Positions 27,139 to 35,543 of a stretch of DNA of 64,000 nucleotides are shown here, piece after piece. Each line of letters begins with the position of its first letter. Position 1 is the stretch's first letter. The DNA comes from Flavicella sp964230805 (GTDB taxonomy: Bacteria; Bacteroidota; Bacteroidia; Flavobacteriales; Flavobacteriaceae). The notes under the pieces are model-generated. The model saw only the letters and a program-made list of their open reading frames with translations, ran no database searches and was not told the origin of the DNA. The position numbers were made by a program, and so were the translations under genes. Where the stretch lies: contig CAXRIA010000009.1 in the NCBI GenBank assembly GCA_964230805.1, positions 8,889 through 72,888 of the forward strand, given 5' to 3'.

Positions 27139-27255
27139 ATGAAAGTAAGAGCATCAATAAAGAAAAGAAGTGCCGAGTGCAAGATTGTACGTAGAAAAGG
27201 CAGATTATATGTAATCAACAAAAAGAATCCTAGATTTAAACAAAGACAAGGGTAA
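27139..27255 (+). CDS. rpmJ: 50S ribosomal protein L36, zinc ligands mostly lost
   Basis: A 38-aa L36 (MKVRASIKKRSAECKIVRRK at the N-terminus, ending FKQRQG). The classic Cys-Cys-Cys-His zinc site is reduced to one cysteine: Ser11, Cys14, Asn27 and Phe33 stand where C11, C14, C27 and H33 are in zinc-binding L36. It is therefore a zinc-independent form, as seen in related bacteria. It follows infA by 84 bases and precedes rpsM by 3. Confidence 0.95.
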   Translation: MKVRASIKKRSAECKIVRRKGRLYVINKKNPRFKQRQG

Positions 27256-27258
27256 GTT

Positions 27259-27633
27259 ATGGCAAGAATAGCAGGAATTGACATACCAAAAAACAAAAGA
27301 GGAGTTATAGCTTTAACTTATATCTTTGGAATTGGTAACAGTAGAGCTAAAGAAATTTTAGCAAACGCAGGAGTAGACGAAAGCATCAAAGTTCAAGATT
27401 GGACGGATGAGCAAATTGGGAAAATTCGTGAGCAAGCAGGATCCTACACAATTGAAGGTGAATTGCGTTCAGAAACTCAATTGAACATCAAGCGTTTGAT
27501 GGATATCGGGTGTTACAGAGGAATTCGTCATAGATCGGGACTTCCATTGAGAGGACAACGAACTAAAAACAATTCTAGAACAAGAAAAGGGAAAAGAAAA
27601 ACGGTAGCGAACAAAAAGAAAGCTACTAAATAA
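27259..27633 (+). CDS. rpsM: 30S ribosomal protein S13
   Basis: S13 (124 aa), head protein bridging to 50S and P-site tRNA. ARIAGIDIPKNKRGVIALTY and the C-terminal GLPLRGQRTKNNSRTRKGK are diagnostic. First gene of the alpha-type group. Confidence 0.98.
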   Translation: MARIAGIDIPKNKRGVIALTYIFGIGNSRAKEILANAGVDESIKVQDWTDEQIGKIREQAGSYTIEGELRSETQLNIKRLMDIGCYRGIRHRSGLPLRGQRTKNNSRTRKGKRKTVANKKKATK

Positions 27634-27645
27634 TAACTAGATATT

Positions 27646-28029
27646 ATGGCTAAATCAAATTCAAAAAAGCGTAAGGTTATTGTTGAGTCAGTTGGTGAAG
27701 CACACATCACGGCTTCATTTAACAATATCATTATTTCTTTAACAAACAAAAAAGGAGACGTAATTTCATGGTCTTCAGCAGGAAAACAAGGTTTTAGAGG
27801 TTCTAAGAAGAACACTCCTTATGCGGCGCAAACCGCAGCCGAGGATTGTGCTGCAGTAGCACACGAAGCTGGGTTAAGAAAGGTAAAAGTATTCGTGAAA
27901 GGACCTGGAAATGGTCGTGAGAGTGCAATTAGAACATTGCATAACAATGGCATTGAAGTAACAGAAATTATAGATGTGACTCCAATCCCACACAACGGAT
28001 GCCGTCCACCAAAAAGAAGAAGAGTATAA
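27646..28029 (+). CDS. rpsK: 30S ribosomal protein S11
   Basis: S11 (127 aa), platform protein. EAHITASFNNIIISLTNKKG and the closing DVTPIPHNGCRPPKRRRV are characteristic. A 108-base gap follows before rpsD. Confidence 0.98.
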   Translation: MAKSNSKKRKVIVESVGEAHITASFNNIIISLTNKKGDVISWSSAGKQGFRGSKKNTPYAAQTAAEDCAAVAHEAGLRKVKVFVKGPGNGRESAIRTLHNNGIEVTEIIDVTPIPHNGCRPPKRRRV

Positions 28030-28137
28030 GTAATACTGAATGATCAGTATTTGTATAATAAATATTTAAACCTATTGGGAAATCGATTGTCGAAGGAGAA
28101 AGCCTTAATTCACAATCCCTAATATAAAACTAGAAAA

Positions 28138-28743
28138 ATGGCAAGATATACAGGACCAAAAACTAAAATTGCTCGTAAGTTTGGAGAAGCAATTTTCGGA
28201 GATGACAAATCTTTTGAAAAGAGAAATTACCCTCCAGGGCAACATGGTAATGCACGACGTAGAGGAAAAAAATCGGAATACGCAATGCAATTGCAAGAAA
28301 AACAAAAAGCGAAATATTCCTATGGAATTTTAGAGCGTCAATTTAGTAATTTGTTTGACAAAGCATCAAGTAGCAAAGGAATTACTGGAGAGGTATTGTT
28401 GCAGTTGTGTGAATCACGATTGGACAATGTAGTGTACCGTTTGGGAATTGCAAATTCAAGAAGAGCAGCACGTCAATTGGTTTCTCACAGACATATTACT
28501 GTAAACGGAGAAATTTTAAACATTCCTTCATACTCATTAAAACCAGGAGATGTTGTGGCTGTAAGAGAAAAATCGAAATCTTTAGTGGCGATCGAGAGTG
28601 CGTTGGCAGCAAATAGCAACGTGTATGAGTGGTTGACTTGGAATGCTGATAAAAAGGAAGGAACGTTTGTTTCTGTTCCAGAAAGAATCCAGATTCCAGA
28701 AAACATCAAAGAACAATTAATAGTAGAGTTGTACTCTAAATAA
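28138..28743 (+). CDS. rpsD: 30S ribosomal protein S4
   Basis: S4 (201 aa), primary assembly protein. Starts MARYTGPKTKIARKFGE; S4 RNA-binding domain with ESRLDNVVYRLGIANSRRAA and SHRHITVNGE. The N-terminal zinc cysteines of some S4 proteins are absent. Confidence 0.98.
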   Translation: MARYTGPKTKIARKFGEAIFGDDKSFEKRNYPPGQHGNARRRGKKSEYAMQLQEKQKAKYSYGILERQFSNLFDKASSSKGITGEVLLQLCESRLDNVVYRLGIANSRRAARQLVSHRHITVNGEILNIPSYSLKPGDVVAVREKSKSLVAIESALAANSNVYEWLTWNADKKEGTFVSVPERIQIPENIKEQLIVELYSK

Positions 28744-28761
28744 TTTTACACACGTTAAACT

Positions 28762-29754
28762 ATGGCAATTTTAAATTTTCAGAAACCAGACAAAGTAATC
28801 ATGATTGAATCTACCGATTTTGAAGGTAGATTTGAGTTCAGACCTTTAGAACCAGGTTTTGGTTTAACAGTAGGTAACGCATTGAGAAGAGTGTTGCTTT
28901 CTTCTTTGGAAGGATTCGCAATTACCTCTTTGAGAATAGAAGGTGTAGAGCACGAATTTTCTACCATTGAAGGAATTGTCGAAGATGTTACTGAAATTAT
29001 CCTAAACTTGAAGCAAGTACGCTTTAAGAAACAAATCGAAGACACAGATAAAGAATCGGTTTCAATAGCTGTGTCTGGTCAAGAACAAATCACTGCAGGT
29101 GATATCCAAAAATTCACTTCCGGTTTTCAAGTGTTAAATCCAGATTTAGTCATCTGTAATTTGGCAAGTAACGTGAAGTTCGAAATGGATATTACGATTG
29201 AGAAAGGAAGAGGATTTGTTCCTGCAGAAGAGAATAAAAAAGTAAATGTACCTTTGGGAACGATTTTTACAGACTCTATTTACACTCCGATAAAGAATGT
29301 AAAATATGCTGTGGAGAATTACCGTGTTGAACAAAAAACGGATTACGAAAAATTAGTTTTCGATATCGTTACTGATGGTTCAATCAACCCGAAAGATGCG
29401 TTGACAGAAGCGGCAAAAATTTTGATTCACCACTATATGCTATTCTCAGATGAGCGTATCACATTAGAGGCGGATGAGATTGCGCAAACAGAAACCTATG
29501 ACGAAGAATCATTGCACATGCGTCAATTGCTCAAAACAAAATTGATTGACATGGACTTGTCTGTCAGAGCGTTGAACTGTTTGAAAGCTGCAGAAGTTGA
29601 AACATTGGGAGACTTGGTTTCCTTTAATAAAAACGACTTGATGAAATTCCGTAATTTCGGTAAAAAATCTTTGACAGAGTTGGACGAGTTGGTTCACGTA
29701 AAAGGATTGCAATTCGGAATGGATTTAAGTAAATACAAATTAGATAAAGATTAA
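28762..29754 (+). CDS. rpoA: RNA polymerase alpha subunit
   Basis: Alpha subunit (330 aa). N-terminal dimerisation domain with EPGFGLTVGNALRRVLLSS, and a C-terminal domain (from about residue 250) with LSVRALNCLKAAEVETLGDL and FGKKSLTELDEL. Bacteroidota alpha-CTD may contact UP elements differently; nothing unusual is seen. Followed by rplQ. Confidence 0.98.
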   Translation: MAILNFQKPDKVIMIESTDFEGRFEFRPLEPGFGLTVGNALRRVLLSSLEGFAITSLRIEGVEHEFSTIEGIVEDVTEIILNLKQVRFKKQIEDTDKESVSIAVSGQEQITAGDIQKFTSGFQVLNPDLVICNLASNVKFEMDITIEKGRGFVPAEENKKVNVPLGTIFTDSIYTPIKNVKYAVENYRVEQKTDYEKLVFDIVTDGSINPKDALTEAAKILIHHYMLFSDERITLEADEIAQTETYDEESLHMRQLLKTKLIDMDLSVRALNCLKAAEVETLGDLVSFNKNDLMKFRNFGKKSLTELDELVHVKGLQFGMDLSKYKLDKD

Positions 29755-29817
29755 TCTTTCATATTTTGCTCTCTGCACGAGGCGGATTGAGCAAGATGAA
29801 AGTACAAAACAAAGGTC

Positions 29818-30300
29818 ATGAGACACGGAAAAAAATTCAATCATTTAGGGAGAAAAACAGCGCATAGAAACGCGATGTTGGCAAACATGGCTTGTTCTTT
29901 GATAGAGCACAAGCGAATCAATACTACGGTTGCCAAAGCAAAAGCTTTGCGTCAATTTGTAGAGCCATTGATTACAAAGTCTAAAAACGACACCACGCAC
30001 AACCGTCGAAATGTTTTTAGTACTTTGAAAAACAAATACGCTGTAACTGAATTGTTCAAAGAAGTATCTGTAAAAGTAGCAGATCGTCCAGGAGGATATG
30101 TACGTATCATTAAACTAGGTAACCGTCAGGGAGATAACGCCCCAATGGCGATGGTAGAACTAGTAGATTACAATGAGGTATACAATCCAAACGGAGCTAA
30201 AAAGAAAAAAGCGACTCGTAGAGGAAGAAAAAAAGCCGATACAACAGTCGTGGAAGCAGAAGCTCAAGTAGCAGAAGAAACGAAAACTTCAGAAGAATAA
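29818..30300 (+). CDS. rplQ: 50S ribosomal protein L17 with long charged tail
   Basis: L17 core (first about 120 aa: MRHGKKFNHLGRKTAHRNAM, RPGGYVRIIKLGNRQGDNAP) followed by a 35-residue tail that is first Lys/Arg-rich (KKKKATRRGRKKAD) and then acidic (VVEAEAQVAEETKTSEE). The tail is absent from E. coli L17 (127 aa) and common in Bacteroidota. Last gene of the ribosomal supercluster; a terminator follows. Confidence 0.97.
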   Translation: MRHGKKFNHLGRKTAHRNAMLANMACSLIEHKRINTTVAKAKALRQFVEPLITKSKNDTTHNRRNVFSTLKNKYAVTELFKEVSVKVADRPGGYVRIIKLGNRQGDNAPMAMVELVDYNEVYNPNGAKKKKATRRGRKKADTTVVEAEAQVAEETKTSEE

Positions 30301-30327
30301 AATGATTCATTTGAAATTTTAATACTC

Positions 30328-30368
30328 AAAAAAAGGATAAGCTATTTTGTTAGTTTATCCTTTTTTTT
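30328..30368 (+). terminator. Intrinsic terminator after rplQ
   Basis: AAAAAAAGGATAAGCTA pairs with TAGTTTATCCTTTTTTT (one G-T pair), followed by a T run. Ends the ribosomal supercluster. Confidence 0.85.
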
Positions 30369-30396
30369 AGGTAGCTAATAATTGCGGTGCAATCTG

Positions 30397-30404
30397 TATA
30401 TTTG
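30397..30404 (+). promoter_or_regulatory. -7 promoter box of carA
   Basis: TATATTTG followed by CAC, 62 bases before the carA ATG, just after the rplQ terminator. Confidence 0.65.
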
Positions 30405-30466
30405 CACTATTGAAAAAGAGAAAATATTAAATTGACGAGTAAAAACTACATATATATCTGACAAAT

Positions 30467-31567
30467 ATGAAATACAATGAATTAAAAAAGGCAATTTTAC
30501 TGTTAGAAGATGGAACCGTATTCGAGGGGAAATCTGTGGGTATTGACGGGACTTCTTTAGGGGAAGTTTGTTACAATACCGGTATGACGGGGTACCAAGA
30601 GATTTTTACAGATCCATCTTATTCAGGTCAATTGATGGTGACTACCAACGCACATATTGGTAATTATGGAGTAAATGATGATGAAGTTGAGTCCAAAGGT
30701 ATTAAAATAGCAGGTTTGATATGTCGTAATTTTAGTTTTGTGCATTCCAGAGAAAGATCGTCTGGCTCTTTGCAGGATTATCTGAAAGAACATAAATTAT
30801 TAGCGATTACAGATGTGGACACTCGCGCTGTGGTGAGCTATATCCGTGAAAATGGAGCCATGAATGCCTTGATTTCTACAGATGTAGATGATATGGATGG
30901 ATTGAAAGCAAAATTGGCCAAGGCACCAAGTATGAAAGGATTGGATTTGGCTTCGAGTGTATCTACCAAAGAACCTTATTTCTATGGAGATGAAGATGCG
31001 ACGTACAAAATTTCTGCCATGGATTTGGGTATAAAGACCAATATTCTTAGAAACTTAGCAAGCAGAAATTGCTATATCAAAGTATTTCCGAATACCGCAT
31101 CTTTTGAAGAAATGCAAGCTTTCCAGCCAGATGGTTATTTTCTTTCAAACGGACCAGGAGATCCAGAGCCTTTGGCGAATGCTCAAAAAGTGGCAAAGGA
31201 AATCATCGATAAAGATTTGCCCTTGTTTGGAATTTGTCTTGGACATCAAACCATTGCTCTCTCTCAAGGAGTAGCAACCAAAAAAATGCACAATGGACAC
31301 CGAGGAATCAACCATCCAGTCAAAAACCTGATCACAGGAAAAGGAGAAATAACCTCTCAAAACCATGGATTTGTAATTGACAGAGATTCCCTTGAAGGAA
31401 ATGAAAATGTGGAAGTAACGCATGTACATTTAAACGACAATACCGTAGCAGGAATTCGAATCAAAAACAAAAACTGTTTTTCGGTACAATACCATCCAGA
31501 AGCGAATCCAGGCCCACACGATTCTTCTTATTTATTTGATCAATTTATTGACAATCTAAAAAAATAG
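30467..31567 (+). CDS. carA: Carbamoyl-phosphate synthase, small (glutaminase) subunit
   Basis: 366 aa. Releases ammonia from glutamine for the CarB subunit (arginine and pyrimidine synthesis). N-terminal CPSase domain (CYNTGMTGYQEIFTDPSY) and C-terminal class I amidotransferase with catalytic Cys257 in GICLGHQ and the His/Glu pair in YHPEANPGPHDS. carB is not in the window, so the subunits are encoded apart, as often in Flavobacteriaceae. Own promoter; eno follows after 142 bases. Confidence 0.97.
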   Translation: MKYNELKKAILLLEDGTVFEGKSVGIDGTSLGEVCYNTGMTGYQEIFTDPSYSGQLMVTTNAHIGNYGVNDDEVESKGIKIAGLICRNFSFVHSRERSSGSLQDYLKEHKLLAITDVDTRAVVSYIRENGAMNALISTDVDDMDGLKAKLAKAPSMKGLDLASSVSTKEPYFYGDEDATYKISAMDLGIKTNILRNLASRNCYIKVFPNTASFEEMQAFQPDGYFLSNGPGDPEPLANAQKVAKEIIDKDLPLFGICLGHQTIALSQGVATKKMHNGHRGINHPVKNLITGKGEITSQNHGFVIDRDSLEGNENVEVTHVHLNDNTVAGIRIKNKNCFSVQYHPEANPGPHDSSYLFDQFIDNLKK

Positions 31568-31709
31568 AATCAAACAAAAATAAAAAGCAAGCCAAGGAAT
31601 ACAAGGAGCGAATACGTTGTAGGTAAAACTGCGAATTTGTTCTTTCGGAATTCAAAGGCTTTTGTAACTTGCAAAGCAAACTTAGAATAAACATTAAAAT
31701 TAAATAAAA

Positions 31710-32999
31710 ATGAGCGTAATTATTAGCATTCATGCACGTCAAATTTTTGACTCAAGAGGTAATCCAACAGTAGAAGTTGATGTGATTACAGAAAATGGAG
31801 TATTGGGTAGAGCAGCAGTTCCTTCTGGAGCTTCTACAGGAGAGCACGAAGCAGTAGAGTTAAGAGATGGAGGTACTGACTTTATGGGAAAAGGTGTGTT
31901 GAAAGCTGTGAACAATGTAAATACTACTATTGCTGAAGAATTGTTAGGATTTTCAGTGTTTGAGCAAAATGCTATTGACCAAGCAATGATCGATTTAGAT
32001 GGTACGCCAAACAAAGCAAAGTTAGGAGCCAATGCTATTTTGGGTGTTTCATTAGCTGTAGCCAAAGCAGCGGCCAATGAATTGAACCAACCATTGTATC
32101 GTTATATCGGTGGGGTTAGTGCAAACACACTTCCTGTTCCTATGATGAACATCGTAAACGGAGGTTCTCATTCAGATGCTCCAATTGCATTCCAAGAATT
32201 TATGATCATGCCTGTAATGGCGAAATCATTTTCACATGCCTTACAAATTGGTTCAGAAGTCTTCCATAATTTGGCAAAAATTTTGCACGACAGAGGGCTG
32301 AGTACTGCTGTAGGAGATGAAGGAGGTTTTGCACCGACGTTCGAGGGAACCGAAGACGCATTGGATACGGTATTGAAGGCGATAGAAAAAGCGGGTTACA
32401 AGCCTGGTGAAGAAGTGAAACTAGCGCTGGATTGTGCAGCAGCAGAATTTTACGAAGATGGGAAATACAACTATGCCAAATTTGAAGGTGAAGGAGGTGC
32501 AGTGCGTTCTTCTCAAGAACAGGCAGATTATCTTGCAGAACTTTCTGAAAAATACCCAATCATTTCCATAGAAGATGGTATGGATGAAAACGACTGGGAA
32601 GGATGGAAATACTTGACAGAAAAAATTGGAGACAAAGTACAATTGGTAGGTGATGACTTGTTTGTAACCAATGTTGAGCGTCTTTCAAGAGGTGTAGAAG
32701 AAGGAATTGCAAATTCAATTTTGATTAAAGTAAACCAGATTGGTACTTTGACAGAAACGATTGCAGCCGTTAATATGGCAAAAAATGCAGGTTTCACATC
32801 GGTAATGTCACATAGATCCGGTGAAACAGAAGACAATACCATTGCTGATTTGGCTGTAGCATTGAATACAGGTCAAATAAAAACAGGTTCAGCATCAAGA
32901 TCTGACCGTATGGCAAAGTACAACCAATTGTTAAGAATTGAAGAAGAATTGGAAGAGACAGCTTATTATCCACAAGACAAAGCGTTTAAGTTGAAATAA
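31710..32999 (+). CDS. eno: Enolase
   Basis: Glycolytic 2-phosphoglycerate dehydratase (429 aa). Signature segments: IHARQIFDSRGNPTVEVDV, SGASTGEHEA, metal ligands in EDGMDENDW and VGDDLFVTN, and the catalytic loop SHRSGETED. Normal length. Terminator immediately after. In other bacteria enolase also joins the RNA degradosome; not inferable here. Confidence 0.98.
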   Translation: MSVIISIHARQIFDSRGNPTVEVDVITENGVLGRAAVPSGASTGEHEAVELRDGGTDFMGKGVLKAVNNVNTTIAEELLGFSVFEQNAIDQAMIDLDGTPNKAKLGANAILGVSLAVAKAAANELNQPLYRYIGGVSANTLPVPMMNIVNGGSHSDAPIAFQEFMIMPVMAKSFSHALQIGSEVFHNLAKILHDRGLSTAVGDEGGFAPTFEGTEDALDTVLKAIEKAGYKPGEEVKLALDCAAAEFYEDGKYNYAKFEGEGGAVRSSQEQADYLAELSEKYPIISIEDGMDENDWEGWKYLTEKIGDKVQLVGDDLFVTNVERLSRGVEEGIANSILIKVNQIGTLTETIAAVNMAKNAGFTSVMSHRSGETEDNTIADLAVALNTGQIKTGSASRSDRMAKYNQLLRIEEELEETAYYPQDKAFKLK

Positions 33000-33019
33000 T
33001 TATTTCTTCAAATCATCTA

Positions 33020-33052
33020 AAAAGACCGAAATTTATGTTCGGTCTTTTTTTT
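33020..33052 (+). terminator. Intrinsic terminator after eno
   Basis: AAAAGACCGAA and TTCGGTCTTTT flank a short loop (ATTTATG) and run into T10. Stops eno before gltA. Confidence 0.85.
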
Positions 33053-33233
33053 TGAGTGTGGGTTGTGACGAGAAGAATCGCATTGCAGTTTTAAAGGCAA
33101 AAGTTTCGATTTACCTGTTATTTTGTAAGGGATGTCTTTTTATCGCAATTTGTATTGTGAAATTCTTAAAAATATTCCTGTTTTATTCCGATTTTTTTTA
33201 TCGATAAACCGCTTTCAAAAGCCTTGTTTTTTG

Positions 33234-33241
33234 TAAATTTG
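33234..33241 (+). promoter_or_regulatory. -7 promoter box of gltA
   Basis: TAAATTTG, 33 bases before the gltA ATG. Good consensus; the rest of the eno-gltA gap (275 bases) is terminator and AT-rich leader. Confidence 0.65.
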
Positions 33242-33274
33242 TCACACTTTTAACTGAAAAGAAAAATAGAAAAC

Positions 33275-34561
33275 ATGTCAGAAATAGCAACTTTAGAAGT
33301 AAACGGAAAAAAATATGAATTCCCATTGATCAAAGGTTCAGAAAATGAATTGGCAATCGATATCAAAACATTGAGAGGAGTTACAGGAGGAGTGACGACC
33401 ATTGATGCGGGATATAAAAACACCGGTTCTTGTAAAAGTGCTGTCACATTTTTAGATGGTGAAAAAGGGATCTTGCGTTACAGAGGATATGCAATTGAAG
33501 ACCTAGCTGACAAAGCAGATTTTTTAGAAACTTCTTACCTTCTTATTTTTGGTGAACTACCAACAGCAGAACAGTTAGAAAAATTTCACAAAGACATTGC
33601 AAATGAATCTTTGGTAGACGAAGAAATGAAGAAAATCTTGAATGGTTTTCCAAAATCAGCACACCCAATGGGAGTGATCTCTGCTTTGACGAGTGCTTTG
33701 ATTTCTTTCAATCCAGAATCGGTTAATGTTGAGTCAGAAGAAGAAATGTACAAAGCCATTGTGATGATCATGGCGAAATTTCCTGTGTTAACAGCTTGGA
33801 CCTTGCGTAAAAAAGCAGGTTTGCCATTGGACTACGGCGATAAACATTTGGGATATGTGGAGAATCTGTACAAAATGATGTTCAGCAAGCCCAATGAAGA
33901 ATTTAAGATCAATCCAATTGTTTTAGATGCATTGGATAAATTGCTGATTTTACATGCCGATCACGAACAAAACTGTTCAACATCGACTGTCCGTATCGTA
34001 GGATCTTCACATGCAGGATTATTTGCTTCCCTTTCTGCAGGAATTTCAGCGCTTTGGGGGCCATTGCATGGAGGAGCAAACCAAGCCGTAATCGAAATGT
34101 TGGAAGACATTAAAAAAGATGGTGGAGACTACGAAAAATACATTGCCAAAGCAAAAGATAAAAGCGATCCTTTCCGTTTGATGGGATTCGGACATAGAGT
34201 GTACAAAAACTTTGATCCAAGAGCGAAAATCATTCAAGTAGCCGCCGAGCAAGTATTGGCAGATCTAGGAATTGAAGATCCCGTATTGGATATCGCAAGA
34301 GGCTTGGCAGATGTTGCCCTAAATGATGAGTATTTCAAATCTCGTAATTTGTATCCAAATGTGGATTTCTATTCAGGAATTATATACAGAGCTTTAGGGA
34401 TTCCTGTAGAAATGTTTACCGTAATGTTTGCCATTGGACGTTTGCCTGGATGGATTGCGCAATGGAAGGAAATGAGAGAAAATCACGAGCCTATTGGTCG
34501 TCCACGTCAGTTGTATGTGGGAGAAAAATTCAGAGAATTCAAAGCCATAGAAAAAAGGTGA
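33275..34561 (+). CDS. gltA: Citrate synthase (type II)
   Basis: First TCA-cycle enzyme (428 aa, hexameric type II length). Active-site segments: HADHEQNCSTSTVR, GPLHGGANQAV (catalytic His) and GFGHRVYKNFDPR, followed by the Asp-containing VDFYSGI. Type II enzymes are often NADH-sensitive; not decidable here. Single gene between two terminators. Confidence 0.97.
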   Translation: MSEIATLEVNGKKYEFPLIKGSENELAIDIKTLRGVTGGVTTIDAGYKNTGSCKSAVTFLDGEKGILRYRGYAIEDLADKADFLETSYLLIFGELPTAEQLEKFHKDIANESLVDEEMKKILNGFPKSAHPMGVISALTSALISFNPESVNVESEEEMYKAIVMIMAKFPVLTAWTLRKKAGLPLDYGDKHLGYVENLYKMMFSKPNEEFKINPIVLDALDKLLILHADHEQNCSTSTVRIVGSSHAGLFASLSAGISALWGPLHGGANQAVIEMLEDIKKDGGDYEKYIAKAKDKSDPFRLMGFGHRVYKNFDPRAKIIQVAAEQVLADLGIEDPVLDIARGLADVALNDEYFKSRNLYPNVDFYSGIIYRALGIPVEMFTVMFAIGRLPGWIAQWKEMRENHEPIGRPRQLYVGEKFREFKAIEKR

Positions 34562-34588
34562 AATATTTTCTGTCATAAAATAAAAAGC

Positions 34589-34618
34589 AAACCTCTTAGA
34601 AAGTCTAAGAGGTTTTTT
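34589..34618 (+). terminator. Intrinsic terminator after gltA
   Basis: AAACCTCTTAGA and TCTAAGAGGTTT form a 12-base-pair stem with loop AAG and T6. Confidence 0.85.
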
Positions 34619-34634
34619 GTTGTACATTTAGGCA

Positions 34635-35456
34635 ATGAAAAAATCGACCACCGTTTTAATATCAAATGTATCTGACGACTCGAAAAAAAAGTCAGGGCTC
34701 CAGTCTTTTCTAAAGGAACTAAAAGCACACAATGTCCATGTGGTTGTTTGCAATTTTGCCAAAGAAGATAGTGCTTTGGGAACCTCGAATTGGTTGTCTT
34801 TTCATAAAAATGGAATCTCAGCAGTCTATCCTTTGCTATCTAAAAATGCAAGATCCAGTCGCTCCGAGATGGTTTTTGAAGAATTGGAAAAAGAGGGGGT
34901 ATCTATTGCTTCGGTGGTTGATTATACAGCAGCTGAAGAGGAGGAGTTTTATTTGGAAGGACTGCGAAGTATGGTTTTGGATCCTGCCAATGAAATTGCC
35001 TATGCCTCGATTTCAAACCATACAGACGAAGACTTGTTTGTTGAATTCTGCGAAGATTTTGAATACACACCCATGGTTTTTAGATCTACATACAAAAACG
35101 GTATGACGATTTCTTACACAAGTGATATTTTGTTTGTAGGGGATTTTTTTGTGATGGTAGCATCTGCCTGCATACCCGATAAAAAGGAAAGAAAATTGGT
35201 TTTAAATCAGCTCAAAAAGACCGGAAAAGAATTGATTTTTATTAATGAAAGTCAGGTGAGTCAAGGAATAACCTCTGTGGTTGAAGTGAAAAATGAAAAG
35301 GGCAAAACATTGTTTTTTATGTCTGAATCTGTTTGCGATTGTTTTCAAGATGCACAGCTTCGTATCTTAGAAAAATACGGAGCCATTGTGATGGTGAGAG
35401 AACTTCCAATGTCATTTTCACACTTGCGTAATTTCACCAATCTTATTGAAATGTAA
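34635..35456 (+). CDS. CtlX-like (amidinotransferase superfamily) probable pseudoenzyme
   Basis: 273 aa. From memory of the family, it aligns along its whole length with citrulline-utilisation hydrolase CtlX/arginine-deiminase-related proteins: NWLSFHKNG, DYTAAEEEEFYLEG, SMVLDPANEIAY, FVEFCEDFEYTPMVF and PDKKERKLV are close matches. Every catalytic position I can place is lost: the FPNNW-type Asp region reads ALGTSNW, EGTGS is EGLRS, YHTN (catalytic His) is SYTS, and the C-terminal GGGSARCM (nucleophile Cys) is SFSHLRNFT. The N-terminal strand is also shortened. The frame is intact with ordinary codon use, so it is probably expressed but without hydrolase activity. Follows gltA, convergent with clpC. 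Confidence 0.7.
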   Translation: MKKSTTVLISNVSDDSKKKSGLQSFLKELKAHNVHVVVCNFAKEDSALGTSNWLSFHKNGISAVYPLLSKNARSSRSEMVFEELEKEGVSIASVVDYTAAEEEEFYLEGLRSMVLDPANEIAYASISNHTDEDLFVEFCEDFEYTPMVFRSTYKNGMTISYTSDILFVGDFFVMVASACIPDKKERKLVLNQLKKTGKELIFINESQVSQGITSVVEVKNEKGKTLFFMSESVCDCFQDAQLRILEKYGAIVMVRELPMSFSHLRNFTNLIEM

Positions 35457-35458
35457 AA

Positions 35459-35520
35459 AAAGCTAAAAAACAGTATTTCATACAAAGGAACCCCTGTTTG
35501 AAATACTGTTTTTTAGCTTT
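35459..35520. terminator. Bidirectional terminator, 22-bp perfect stem
   Basis: The 22 bases at 35459-35480 are the exact reverse complement of 35499-35520 (core ACAGTATTTCA/TGAAATACTGT), with A/T-rich stem ends giving U runs on both strands. Serves the CtlX-like gene (+) and clpC (-), which are convergent. Confidence 0.85.
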
Positions 35521-35543
35521 TAAAAGAAACTGCGATCACATGT

